From positions 62,001 to 126,000 of the forward strand of contig KE546969.1 in assembly GCA_000442125.1 (NCBI GenBank): a DNA stretch of 64,000 nt. The letters are read 5' to 3'. A program made the position numbers and the translations under genes. Positions 36,291-47,748 of this stretch are shown piece after piece (positions within the stretch are counted from its first letter, which is position 1; the number at the start of each line of letters is the position of its first letter). The stretch comes from Opeltia flavorubescens (taxonomy: Eukaryota > Ascomycota > Lecanoromycetes > Teloschistales > Teloschistaceae). The notes below the pieces were generated by a model, which ran no database searches, was not told where the DNA came from, and saw nothing but the letters and a program-made list of their open reading frames with translations.

Positions 36291-37769
36291 TTAAGGTTTC
36301 GCCGTATTAACTTCCCTCGTCCTCCTTACATCTAAGACTATGCTCGATCGCATCCCTGTTGTTGATAGATATCCTCGTCAGCGAATACAACTCATTCCAT
36401 CACTGCTCCTTCTCCTGCCATCATCAGAAGTTTGAAGGGCATTTTGACACCTACCAAGAGCAAAAGCCGTCCCATCCAATCCCTGCCTCGCACACATCCC
36501 GTTCACCGCAACCATTTCTTCCCAGACATGATACCAACTCTCCAGATCCGGGGCTCCGAATTGGGAAAGGGTTGCGTTGCATGCGCCGCCGTCTTCATTT
36601 TCCTCAGTATTCATAATCACTTCGGGTCTCCACAAAACATTTTTGGAGGGGGAGGGGAGGGGCATACGGTTCTCAAATTCCAACGGCAACCCGATTTCCA
36701 CCCCCGCCTCCCCTCTACCGCCGAAGATTTCCAGGTTTTTAGTCGCGGGCATACTGTCGAAGACGTCCGCGCAGCCTTCCGGCCCACCGCGGGCACTGAT
36801 GGGTCCCGAGCAGCGCACGCGGGGCTTGTAGGATGTCATTGTTAGGGAAAGGTGGCCGTAGTGACCTTTTTTCATGTTACGCGTCGTATTTAGATTAAAT
36901 TCGCTTGAATGGATATGGAGTGGGAGAATGAATGTGTGGAAGAAGGAATGGGAGTGAAAAAGGGTTGAGGGGACTGGGGAGTGACTTCTCTGGGGGGACG
37001 ACAGGAAAGGGTATTTTTCGGGATCATCTTTATTTGGTGAGAGCTTACCGATGTTGGTCGCTCTACCGCCTTCGGGCTCTCCAGGTCCGCCGGAGGCGCA
37101 GTCGCTGACTAGACGATATGCGGCGCGGCGGAAATCGTTCCAGGTTGCGAAGTCGGATATTATGCCTGGGGTGAGGGTGATGTCAAAGATGCAGAGGCCA
37201 TCGTCTACAGATGGGTTGTTAACAGTATACCTTGGATGCGGTTTTCTATCCATTTGATAATTTATCATTTCGTTGCCTTCGTGCAAGTAGAATACAAGTC
37301 GTCTTTCTGGATGGATATGGATGTATTCGTGTGGATTGTTGGAAGAAAGAAAAGCAGCGGTGGAACTGTTGTTAATAGATAATAAATATGACGAACCACT
37401 AATCCATCGATAAGGCAAGCCCAGTGCATTCGTTGGTTGTTCACCAGCACTTGGTCGGTTCTGGATCTCGAATAGTGTACTATCGCTAGCGATCTCCAGA
37501 TATGCGTTCAGGCAGCTACGGGAGGTGATGTCGTGGCCGTATATGGCGCCATCGCAGTGGATTTGCGCGGCAGACAAGGATGGTGCTATTTTCGCTTGAG
37601 GATTTTGTGCGCCGTTTGAGGATGTTGATGATGATGATAATAAGGTGTCATTGTCATCAGAGTTGATGGGACTGGGGATGGTGGTGGGAACTACTGCAGC
37701 TGATGTCAAAGCAGACAACAAGAAAAAGCAAGCAGAGCTAGCAGTCGATAGCCCAATCATCAGCTGCAT
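36291..37769 (-). CDS. secreted eight-cysteine protein, tandem paralogue 2
   Basis: Five exons: 37769-37397, 37204-37049, 36865-36668, 36592-36455, 36355-36291; introns of 192, 183, 75 and 99 bases, all phase 1; 309 residues. Introns 1-3 are multiples of three and free of stops, so the unspliced frame runs open from 37769 to 36378 and is misleading. Exons 3, 4 and 5 have exactly the lengths seen in paralogue 1 (198, 138, 65). N-terminal signal peptide (LSTASSACFFLLSALTSAAVV), then a Ser/Asn-rich linker and the eight cysteines in the same order (IHCDGAIYG, RSCLNAY, DDGLCIFD, SDCAS, VRCSGP, PEGCAD, GGACNA, NGMCAR). Function unknown; secreted. Confidence 0.85.
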
Positions 37770-39759
37770 TTTTTTCCTTCGAGATTGACATCAGCAAGGC
37801 GTTTTTGCAGATCAAATAATCTGCCTGTGGCACAATGGCGTGTCGGAAGAGTGAGTTTGGATCTTTGCCGCATTGCCGAACCAACGAAGGGGACCAGAAA
37901 TAGGTATATAAACGCGCTGAAGTGACGAATACTGACGCGGGTATAAAACGTAGCCTTTGCATGTATTCTGAAATTTGATTTTGGTCAAGACATGTATATT
38001 TTTATCATTAAGTTTGATGACAGCATGATTGGAAATTTGAATGCATCGTCAGAAGTGCATACGATGTCGAGATTTTAGAGTACGGACTCGGCATCATCAG
38101 TGATCAAAGGCACGAAAGGGATGTGCATATTCTGCTGGTTCAAGCTGTAGGGGACCAGGCTTAGCTTTACCACATCAACATATCGCCTACCTCATGGATG
38201 CATCAATCGCCAAGTTGATATCATCCATTTTGTTCTCAACATAAATTCACAATCTAAATCAGAGAGGACGAAACACGGTTGCCTCAGTGACCCCTAAATC
38301 ATTTAGTCCCATGGCTGGGGATGTGATATATATATAACAAATGTCTCTTACAATTCTGGATCGTTGAAATCCTAATGCTAGATATACTACCTCTGTCTAT
38401 AGTTCGTGGGATTTATCCTCGGATTCTCTCATGTTCATCAACGGTGCTCATGACGTATATTCTGGACATGACTCGAGGCGATAGGAGAGAAATTTGAGCA
38501 AGAAATGTAGAGAGGGAAGTCATAAGGGCGGAAACTATAGAGTATAACGAGGATTGCAACATATAATCGTAACATGCGTAAAATGCGTCATGTACCAAAA
38601 ATTTGGACACTGATCACAACCGCAACAATCGAAAATATTCAAAAGAGCAACGCGGAAGGCACCAGGAGGCTAAAGTAAGCTACTCGGAAGGTTCTACTAG
38701 ATCATCCTTATGCAAGGTCATGTCATTTGATCGCGCACTAGCCCCACGATTCCAACCTGCAAGAAAAGATTGTTACGCACGTAGGGCTCTTCCGAATTTT
38801 GAATGTCGCAGAAAATGGTGCCAAAGCTCATTTTCGATCAATTCCTAGGGATCTTGCAAATTGCATGGCTAAATGCGAGTAGCTCGATGATCTTTTGTAA
38901 GGAAATTCAAGGCAGAGACATTGTGCAGAGTCTTGTGACATTCGCATACCTCTTCATTCTGACTAAGTGATGTTTGATTCTGCAGGTCATTAGCGAAATT
39001 GAATATGCATGCAATGTGTAATGACCTTTTGAAGAGGTGAGATCTTGAAACTTGATTGCTGGACAGTAGGGAGATCCCACGATAATTAAGATGTCACGAT
39101 CCAGCAGCACCAATCATGTGGTCTGCCAAATAACGGCTGGAGTGGGATGATCTCGTCCTGTCGGCCTGTCCCGGCACTAAAGTACCTGGGAAACCAGACG
39201 CGGCCTGGAAACGGGTAAGCGACAGCTTCTAATTGACTAAGATTCGCACTGGTGAATTTGTAAACGGCACGTCATGCGAAACCATCAAGACTATTACGTT
39301 TTAGTTCCTATTGGTGCTTCATAATCCACTCCTCGAAACTGACTTCTTTGACATGATATTTCCTTGATTGGTTGAAGTGGAGAGTTTTGCAGCATTTCAT
39401 CGGTCGGCGGCGGTGAGATGCACCGCGGAGAATACCTTTTGAGGCTAAGATGTATGACAAGTCAAACATGGCTTGGGCGATCGTATGATTTCGCGATGTT
39501 TCGATTCGTTGAGGCGGGACAACGTGATTCTAGCAGGTTTTCCCGAATTGCAGGAGCAGAATATATGACGGTCTATCGGTCGATATGCGACCGTCACCAG
39601 GGTTTTGAAACCACACTGTATTCTTTGGCCTTCGTCATACACATGTCGGCGACCTCCACATGAGCTCCTGCGCCGAAGGAAGCCCTCAGCTGATCGAGAA
39701 GTGAAATAAATCACAGCAATTGGCTGCGGACAAGCCTTGGGAAGTCCCGAAAACTCATC
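37770..39759. other. intergenic, nothing recognised
   Basis: About 2 kb between divergently arranged genes (secreted paralogue 2 on minus, PTH11-like on plus). Only short frames without family resemblance. Confidence 0.5.
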
Positions 39760-41175
39760 ATGGCAGCTCAACAGCCGCTGCCAGACCTCTCAGAGAGCTA
39801 CCGCCCCTCTCTGTACTCTGCAGCGATCATAACGTACACCCTGGCAATCAGTGCGGTTGTACTTCGCTTCGTTGCGCGAAGATTGATGCACCTCCATCTT
39901 TGGTATGATGATTATCTGGTAGTTGTAGCTTTGGTACGGAATCATCGACACATACACATTTAATCTCTCTAATTGGATTATCAGTTCGGAGTGACCGGCT
40001 TTTTCATTGACTCATTCATCTGTGAGTAGGTTGAGGAGGCGTGCTACCCTCAACCCAATTAGCTCCATGAGTCTTCGAGAAGGAAAGAAGCCCTTTCTGA
40101 CGGAAGTGTGTCTTTAGGGATCCACCTCGGGCTCGGAGTCCATTACCAAGCGTTGCATTGGAGCTACGACACTATTTTGCGAGACACCTTCCTAAATCTG
40201 TTTGTCGAAGAGATCTTCTACAGCACTGGCACAGCCTTCATGAAGCTGTCTCTGCTTGCATTTTATTGGCGCATTTTCAACATTGCCAGTATCCGATGGC
40301 CCATAAGAATCCTCTTTGTCGCCGTGATCGCGTGGCTAGTGGCTAGGGTACGACTTTCTCTCGATGATTGGGCATGCGCCGAGCTGACGTCAACCTGTTG
40401 AATAGTACATCGCCATCGTCTTCCATTGCATTCCTGTGGCGGCCTATTGGGACAAGAGTATCAAGAACGCCACCTGCGGCGTTGACGACCGACTCTTCTT
40501 CATGGGCACAAACACTGTGAACTTCATCTTGGATCTCATCGTTCTTGTCCTTCCGATGCCATACGTAAAGAGGCTGCAAGTCCAGCGATCTCAAAAGCTA
40601 GTGGTATTTGGCATGTTTGCGCTTGGTGGATTGTAAGCGCAACCCCATCTTTGAGATCATGATCGGAAAGCTAACGATTGCGCCCCTGTCTAAGCATCGT
40701 CGCCGTCTCCGTGATCCTCCTCGTCGTATGTTACAAATTAGACAACACGTCTACTGATGTCACCTGGACCATCTCTCCAATCGTATTGTGGGCCGGGACA
40801 GAAATAAATCTAGGGGTCGTCACTGCATGTCTGCCTTCCCTTCGACCTATCTTTCTCCTCATCACCAAAGGAACCGCCCAGCCACACGCGACATCCAGCT
40901 CTCGCCAGGGCAACAGTAATAGTGCGTTGAAGAGCAAGGTCACCAGCACATTCCGTCCCAAGGGACGCAACACAATGTCCTTTGCGGGGATCGACGATGA
41001 AGACGAGCATCATCCTTTTTCGGTTATCCACGACGACTCGAATGTTGCAGATAGGCAATATCAAGCAGACAGCTCAGCCAAACCGGGTTCCAACATTCAC
41101 CTTGACGAGCTGCAGCCACCGCCCGACAGAGTGATGGTACGAGAGGATATCTTTGTGAGATACACAGACGTGTGA
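39760..41175 (+). CDS. PTH11-like rhodopsin-domain integral membrane protein
   Basis: Five exons: 39760-39933, 39985-40021, 40118-40347, 40406-40632, 40695-41175; introns of 51, 96, 58 and 62 bases; 382 residues from an ATG. Landmarks: first helix LYSAAIITYTLAISAVVLRFVARR, then HLWYDDYLVVVAL; the 37-base second exon supplies FGVTGFFIDSF before the GLGVHYQ block; TGTAFMKLSLLAFYWRIF is the third helix; VDDRLFFMGTNTVNFILDLIVLVLPMPYV and PIVLWAGTEINLGVVTACLPSLRPIF are the last helices, the latter the classical signature. The tail is polar with GRNTMSFAG and acidic clusters. It is a putative plasma-membrane sensor and the most canonical of the three in the window. Confidence 0.9.
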
Positions 41176-41484
41176 CCGTCAAGGGGTAGGCAAGGCTTCG
41201 ACGAGGATGTCTTGAAAACGAGAAAGAGCCCTGGTTGGTTCATAGCCGTTTCGAGACGCGTGGAGCCAAACGGCTCTGGAAAGCCGGCTTTATTACAACA
41301 AGCTGATCGTTGTAGATGGAATGGTGATGGGCTTGGTCTTCAAACTCCCAGCAGATGGCCTTCAAGTCAAAAGTAATGTAATATCAACGAAGGGAGAATG
41401 AGTTGAACAAGGTAGTCTCCAAGCGTCATCAATTTCACAATAGGGTAGTCTCGTCCGATTATCGGCAAATGACTTGTCCCCAAA

Positions 41485-41895
41485 TTATGACGGCACCACA
41501 GGCTGCGTCCTCGAGCATTCTTCCGGAATGGTTGTATTTCCTGATGGCGCTGTGTTTCTTCTTGTTCTATGCAACCTAGCCTTGTCATCCGCAAGCTTCC
41601 CACTCTTCAGCGCCATCGTCCTCACCTTCACCATGAAGTGATCGCGCCGGTCTTCAGCAACATAGCACCATCCGTGATACCCCAAATTCTCCTCCTCATG
41701 CTCATGTGTCACGAGAACCTTCCCAGCTTTCATCTCTTCGCGACGAAAGTATGATCTGGCGGCCTTGTTTGCAGAGTCTAAGGAGCCATGAATCTCGATA
41801 AGCTCAAGGCGGCCTCGGTGGTCCGTATGGTGCTCGTAGTCATGACGCGTGATGGTGAAGACGCATGATCTGGCGGTGGTGCGTATGGGAGGCAT
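41485..41895 (-). CDS. small conserved fungal hypothetical protein
   Basis: A 136-residue single exon from ATG 41895, convergent with the PTH11-like gene 309 bases away. It opens SCVFTITRHDYEHHTDHRG and has IEIHGSLDSANKAARSYFRREE and a later GYHGWCYVAEDRRDHFMVKV. This layout (a short beta strand with R-H-D-Y, a helix with A-N-x-A-A-R, an acidic loop, then a final strand) is one I recall from small fungal hypothetical proteins. No catalytic motif or signal peptide is visible. Function unknown. Confidence 0.6.
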   Translation of the reverse strand: MPPIRTTARSCVFTITRHDYEHHTDHRGRLELIEIHGSLDSANKAARSYFRREEMKAGKVLVTHEHEEENLGYHGWCYVAEDRRDHFMVKVRTMALKSGKLADDKARLHRTRRNTAPSGNTTIPEECSRTQPVVPS

Positions 41896-42619
41896 TGGTT
41901 GACGTTGATGGGAGTGGCTCGATGGAGGGTGCCAAGATGGGCGATTTCTGCAGATCTCTTCCGAAGTTGCACTGTTTCTCGCTACGGGTATAGCGACGGT
42001 GAGAGCAACGATACTTAGGAAAAGTTCAACGGAAAAAAAACGAAGCTAGCGAATCAAAGAAGCTAAGCCCAGACGAGGTTAGCCTTAACTCACGAACCAA
42101 GCACAAAGTCACGTGAGAAGTCTCGCTTTGCCGTCATCGTAGGATGATGACCTCTGAGCATGGCAAGGAAGGAGGACGGCATTCAGATCTCATAGCTCGA
42201 CGCCCTTTCCTTCAAGTCGATGGTCTCATTCTCGGAGAGGTTTCAGTAGTGGCTAGAGCAACAGTCCTATTACCCGTGGAGCATATCAAGAATGGTTCAA
42301 TATGCAGCTAAAACTCCACGACCATCCAGTGACCGCTCGGCTAACAATACTGGTGCTTGGGGAATTATGCTGACTCGCTGCTGACAGGCTCTCATGCAAG
42401 ATGGCGTATGATGGACACCATCAGCAGTCTTACAAGATTCGTCATGTCCAGTCTCGTCCAGCCTTGTCCAGCGAAATTTCTCGAGCTTCGTCAGCCTCTC
42501 GCAACACCACGCAATCTTGCAACTGTCTTCTAGATCCACCTTTGAAGTCGTCAACTTCGCAGCTCTTTAATTCCTGTCAGCGAAAGAGGGAGTCTAAGAA
42601 ACATATTTCCTAGGGCTAA
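41896..42619. other. region likely holding a missed first exon
   Basis: The membrane-protein gene that follows is open only from 42620, after a TAA, with no ATG at its head; its signal/first-helix exon is expected here. Candidate ATGs lie near 42401 and 42412, but I could not fix a splice junction. Confidence 0.35.
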
Positions 42620-44945
42620 AGTATCGAAAAGAGCTCTCTGTTTTTCGGCAATGGAAATAACACTGTTCATTGGAAGGCGAGTCCGATTACTCGTGGTACA
42701 TTTGACCTTCTCAGTACATGCCTCATCACTATGATACTGTGTGTCTGGACCGCTGTACATCTTAACGTACCTCGACCACATTCCTATTGGCGTTCAATGC
42801 TAAGAAAGACTGGCTGGCTTCTCCTGGCACTTCTTGCTCCTGAAATAGTGGCTTATACCGCCTGGTCAGTGTTAATCCATTTCAAACATCCAAGATAACC
42901 GCTTATTGTTGATTCACCAGGTATCAAAGGGGTACAGCGCTTATCATCATGAGACACGTCAATCTAACATATGGATATGAAGATCCACTGCCCTGGTATC
43001 AGAGACAATCGCGACGTCTGGCTACTGCCTTCAGAAAGAGCAGGCAGCTGTTGCACTCAAGCGAAGTAGTTGCGACTCGAGTAAGATGACGTTAAAATTG
43101 TCTGTATTTGCACACATATAGGTTCTGACCTCGTGATAGCAACCAACCTTTGAGTCTCAGAGACCTGTCACAACACCGAATGATGATCAAGCGTTGGCTT
43201 CTGAACCCAATTTGCAATTAGATTCCAATGATACAGAGGTATCGACTCCCCAAGGCCGTCGTCATCCATGGACAATAACGCACGGCTTCTACGCTGTGAT
43301 GGGCGGATTTGCTGTAAATGCTACTGATACCGTTTCCTTATCCCATAAATCTTCCTCGGCTACTCTCGATAGATTCTGGTTTCTCGGTGTCAGAGGATTA
43401 CGCCTCTTGATGAAGCTTAATCCCGATGAACTACCCAATTTATCTGCAGCGGAGATTGAGTCAAAAAGCAAAGCAAACGCCCTTGCAAAGACGTTGGTGT
43501 GTGTGCAAGCATTGTGGTTTTTGGCGCAAACCCTATCCCGTCGTATGTTGGATCCTGCAGCCCCGCTGCCCCCCTCTGTTCTTGTAAGACGAGCGCCAAT
43601 CATTCTGACTAATGTTCTTAGTATTTCAGCAGATTCCGATTAGTTTGCTAGAGCTCAACACGTCTGGTCATGCACTGTGCGCTTTGCTCATCTACCTGCT
43701 TTGGTGGGAAAAGCCTTTCGACGTGGAATATCCAACTATACTCCAGAGTCAGATCGTACAACAACTCCATGCGTACAAGTGCATGCAAGATCATCCGACG
43801 GCTACGGTGACATCAATCAGACGTCAAATCAGAGATCTGATTCAAAATGATTCGATATTTCGGCCTCTCTCCAAGGTGAGACATTGTCTTTATACACTCC
43901 CTGAGCGCAGATGCATTACTCGAACCAGCTCGATAGAAGGTGTCTCCATTTTGTCACTGATTTGATATCGTTCACTCATGGAAAGCTGTCATTGATCATA
44001 CTCCCCTAGGAACAAAGGAGAAGTATTCTACAGTATCCCGAAGTGGAAGCCGACATCATTTCGCTCTCTTACTACGATTTCGAGAATACAGAGACCATGA
44101 TGACAGAAACCCGTGACCCAACTGCCTGTAATGGAGACGCAGATGGCAATCGTCCTTTCAGCCAAGAATCTACTACCGATACCTTGGAAGACAACAGTGC
44201 TGAATCTGTCACACTGGCTCTTGGCGACACCCTACCCGGAACAATACTGAGTTTCAGGCCCGCATTCTCTCGGGGTGGAAGGCGGTCAGGACTCCATTTC
44301 TATGGTCCAAAGATGTCGATGCTCCAAAGGCGTTTTGACTATCTAACCGACACCTGCCTTTTCCAATCTAAGATCATTCTATCAGCTCAAGATGTCTCGC
44401 GTTGGAGATCAACCTCTAAATTAATTGAGTGTTGCAAAGCTAAGCATCCAATGACTGTCAACCCTCAGCGACCCTTGAGGAGAACGTTGTGCGACAGCGG
44501 GCTCCTTGTGGATTACTCTGGAGAGTTCCCAGATTTAAGTTCGATTGTCAAGGATTTTACGGTGATGACCGGTTTCAGTACTGCGGCACTGGTCTATGGC
44601 GGTCTGCATGCACTAGCTTGGAATGCCCATTTCGACCCGCCCTTTGAGCGATTGCTGTGGCAGATGAGTTCTTGTATTGTCATGATCGGTATCCCGGTTT
44701 ATGCTGCTCTCCTCAAGTCGATCAACTATCTCGATAACTTCAATATTCAACCGAGGAAGTCGCGCACTCATAAGGTTTTGACCATCGCCGAAAGCCTACT
44801 TATACTTCTTCTGATCCTAATTCTAATTGCCTACGTCTTGGCTCGAGGATACTTGGTGGTGGAATGTTTCATCAATCTCTTTAATCTCCCCGAGGAGGTC
44901 TATGACGTTCCGCAATGGAGCGCCTACTTTCCTCATATCTCTTGA
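42620..44945 (+). CDS. multi-helix fungal membrane protein, 5' exon unresolved
   Basis: Exons found: up to 42864 (open from 42620), 42921-43080, 43140-43542, 43622-43875, 44010-44945; introns of 56, 59, 79 and 134 bases, frame kept throughout; at least 665 residues. Family landmarks: RGTFDLLSTCLITMILCVWTAVHLNVP, then GWLLLALLAPEIVAYTAW, WTITHGFYAVMGGFAV, SKANALAKTLVCVQALWFL, ISLLELNTSGHALCALLIYLLWW-KP, and a C-terminal block with LVYGGLHALAWNAHF, LWQMSSCIVMIG and LARGYLVVECFINL. This is a widespread uncharacterised Pezizomycotina family; about six to eight helices. The last 13 residues almost equal those of the homologue at 62310. Activity unknown; likely plasma or endomembrane. The true start lies upstream of 42620. 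Confidence 0.82.
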
Positions 44946-45915
44946 GGCAGAGACCCTGTCGATGATGAAGTACAAACACCCTACTGTATATCAAATTCTG
45001 GCTACGAATCCTCTCACGATTTGATATAAGTATGGCCGGCCCTATTGAGTAATTACTGCACACGAGAGAGTAGGACTCTAAGATCATGGGGCAAAACCGA
45101 TCGCATGAATTAGGATCAAATTACATATAGAGCTACAATATACACATGATACAAAGTATGTTGAAGAGGACTTACGATCAAAATGATCAGCTAATCCGCG
45201 TCTGACCAGACAATTACCACGCCAGGGCATGAAAAGCCAGCGATGCGACAGGAGAAACTCGGACAAACTCGAGCCATCAAAATCACCTAAGGACGCAGAA
45301 CTCGACAATTCGAGAATATCTTCGCAAAAGCTGTACCGTGGGCAACGAAAGATACCTGCCGGGAGAGACAGTGTCTTAGGGTTTCAGCAATCGTAATCGG
45401 GGCGCTTATCTAGCATTCCTTCGGGACGCTCAGGCGCTCCACGACTCTAGGTCATCCCACAACCTTCAGGGTCTCACCCCGAGGACTCGATGAGTTCGCC
45501 TTGTCGTTTAATCACGGAGCTGCTAGCCGTCATCATGGCAAGCCTTTTTGTACCTTATCCATGGCGTTCTCTTTCACCATTTCTTGATGTTCCAATAAAT
45601 TTGTATTTTTTTTTTCTTATCGCGACGCTTTCCGACATATCCGAACTTTCTATCAATCTTATCCATCGCCAAACTTTCAAATAGAATTCAAAATAGCATT
45701 AGCTACGAAAAGGATGTCAACTTAGGTCATTAAAGGGTCCATCCTCCAACCGCGGCTTTATCCTCGCTCAGAGTCCTGCGCCATGACCATCATGGCGACC
45801 GAAGCGCCGTCGCAAAAAGACCGGTAGCGAGAGATGGTTAATTAGAGTCCTCTAATCAACTGTATACCCATCTTGACTCTATCTCATATATCAAAATCTT
45901 TGGGCAGTCAAAAAC
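44946..45915. other. intergenic, nothing recognised
   Basis: About 970 bases with a T-run near 45604-45617. A 64-codon frame at 45490 has an N-terminal Met but no family resemblance and no transcript signals I can judge. Confidence 0.45.
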
Positions 45916-46725
45916 ATGAATCTCCGGAAATGCCTAATCCATGCTACCTCACTCATCGCACTCGCCTACACTACTCTATCAGAAGCGATTATCCACCACC
46001 CTCAACTCTCGCCCCCAAACACCCTATCAAGATCCCCAATCGATTTAGCCCTCCTAAACACCACAACAACAAACGAAGTCATACCAGGCGGCTCCCCATT
46101 CTTCTACCTTCAAGATCCAACAAACAATCGTTTCCGCCTCTCATCCCTCGCTATGTCGCCCACGCCGTGTATAATGTAAAACCCTCTCCCCCCCTTCCCC
46201 TCCCCCTCCAAAAAAACCCCCAAATCAACAAATCCCACTAACCCCATTAATTTTTAAAAACTCAAAGCAACCAACCCTGCTCCCTCTCAGCCAAAGGCTC
46301 CTTCCTCGACTTCCTCCCCACAATCACCATCTCCCTCTCCGTGGATATACGCCTCAGCTACGGATACTGGTACCGCGTTGTTACAATCGAGGATCAAGAT
46401 ATGTGCGAATGGGCGACTGTGAAGCAGGGCGTGAGGACAAAGTGTCCGCCGAGGAGGGGGATGGCGGTTTTGGATATGGGGTTTAGGTTGGGGCATGGGG
46501 ATTTGGGGTCGGTATGTTTGTTTTTTGTTTTTGTTTTGTGTTGGTCTGAGGGGTTTCTTGGGGGAGGGGAGCTGATGAGGTGTGGTGATATAGGGAACGT
46601 ATTTTATTGATGTGAAATTGACATCGGGGGAGATGCTGTTGACGCATATTGGTGCGCAGATATTATGGGAGGATCCATTTCTTGAGCCTAGTATTCCTCC
46701 AGGTGTAGCAGCAGCATCATCATAA
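45916..46725 (+). CDS. secreted protein resembling ML (NPC2-like) domain
   Basis: Modelled as three exons, 45916-46168, 46291-46511 and 46594-46725, 201 residues. ATG 45916 opens a signal peptide (CLIHATSLIALAYTTLSEA). RFRLSSLAMSPTP, GSFLDFLPTITISLSVDIRL, a C-x-n-C-P pair (MCEWATVKQGVRTKCPP) and GTYFIDVKLTSGEMLLTHIGA resemble the strand pattern of ML/MD-2-related lipid-recognition proteins such as NPC2. The similarity is in pattern only. The first donor is uncertain: GTATAA at 46169 fits frame, GTAAAA a few bases on does not. Intron 1 is strongly C-rich. If right, it would bind sterol or phospholipid outside the cell or in the vacuole. Confidence 0.5.
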
Positions 46726-47748
46726 TATCTTCGATAACCTCAATAACCCTCTTTCACTCTACAAATAAAACTCTAAATTCTTCCCCATTCCATCAAACTA
46801 GAAACTACCATAACAAGTTCACCGGTGTTCCCCCTCTCTCAGAATGGGGAACGCGTGGTAAAGGAGCGGTCAATTCAGGGCAACAACAGAAGATCGGGAT
46901 CTGGGAGGAGTACTGTACTGAAGATTGTAAGACACCGAGTATACTAATGCTAAGCAGTGCATGTTCTAGCTGGATCGATTTTAATATGACGTGATTGGGG
47001 GAGGCTGGTTGGATGAGAGTGGATTTGAGTTTAGGAGGAGAGGAATGCAAGTGGGCGAAAAGTGGTCTGGACGTTGATTGGCGATTTATTGGACACATAT
47101 ATGTGAGGTGAAATGGAAGTGTCGGAATAGAGGGAGGGAAATGGGTGGGAGAGGGGATTTCCGTGTGGTGTTGTGAAGACGGTGACATTTCTTGAAAGGG
47201 GGGCTTTTTTGATGGGACGGAGGAGATGGCCATAGGGAAGTGGTAAATAATGAATGAGGGAGCGAGATGGTCAAGAGAAGGAATGAGCTGAAGAATATTT
47301 ATTATGTCTGGAATAGTTCTCAATGGCACCTGTACTGATGAAGCTTTGATTGTGCTAATGAGAATGACTCGAAGCTTCGCTTCAGCAGATGGAGATGGGA
47401 TGACTGCTCAGGCCAGTTGTGGCTGCTTGCTTTCACTGCATGTTACCTGGTGGATGCTTGGGGGAAGAACAGCAAGTTGATTTGAATAGTCCGAAACCTG
47501 AGCAAAAAAGGGCTGCTGTGTTGGTGTAGCGAGGGGTTGTCGATATTGTAGAAGAAGCCATGTGGAGAGATTCTCGAATGAAAGTGCTGCTTCGGTATCC
47601 GAGGAGTATTCATGTCAACCTATCAACGTCGTTAGAATCACTTTATCGTCTGCACCAGGTCATGCCAATGTAAGAGCTTACCTTACTCTGATGCAACTAG
47701 CTCCTGAGGGCTGCGTTCCCTTTCGAAATGAGGAACTTGAAAGGCGCT
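46726..47748. other. intergenic, nothing recognised
   Basis: About 1 kb. The plus strand from about 46980 to 47230 is G-rich; the complementary frames of up to 174 codons have biased composition but no family resemblance. Confidence 0.45.

Noticed and set aside
36378-37769. Single-exon 463-residue protein
   Set aside because: The paralogue at 33629-34927 shows the in-frame segments are introns at matching phase-1 sites, and exon lengths agree exactly once they are removed.
46805-47329. 174-codon minus frame
   Set aside because: Composition follows a G-rich plus strand; Pro/Ser/His-rich translation with no signal peptide or family match.
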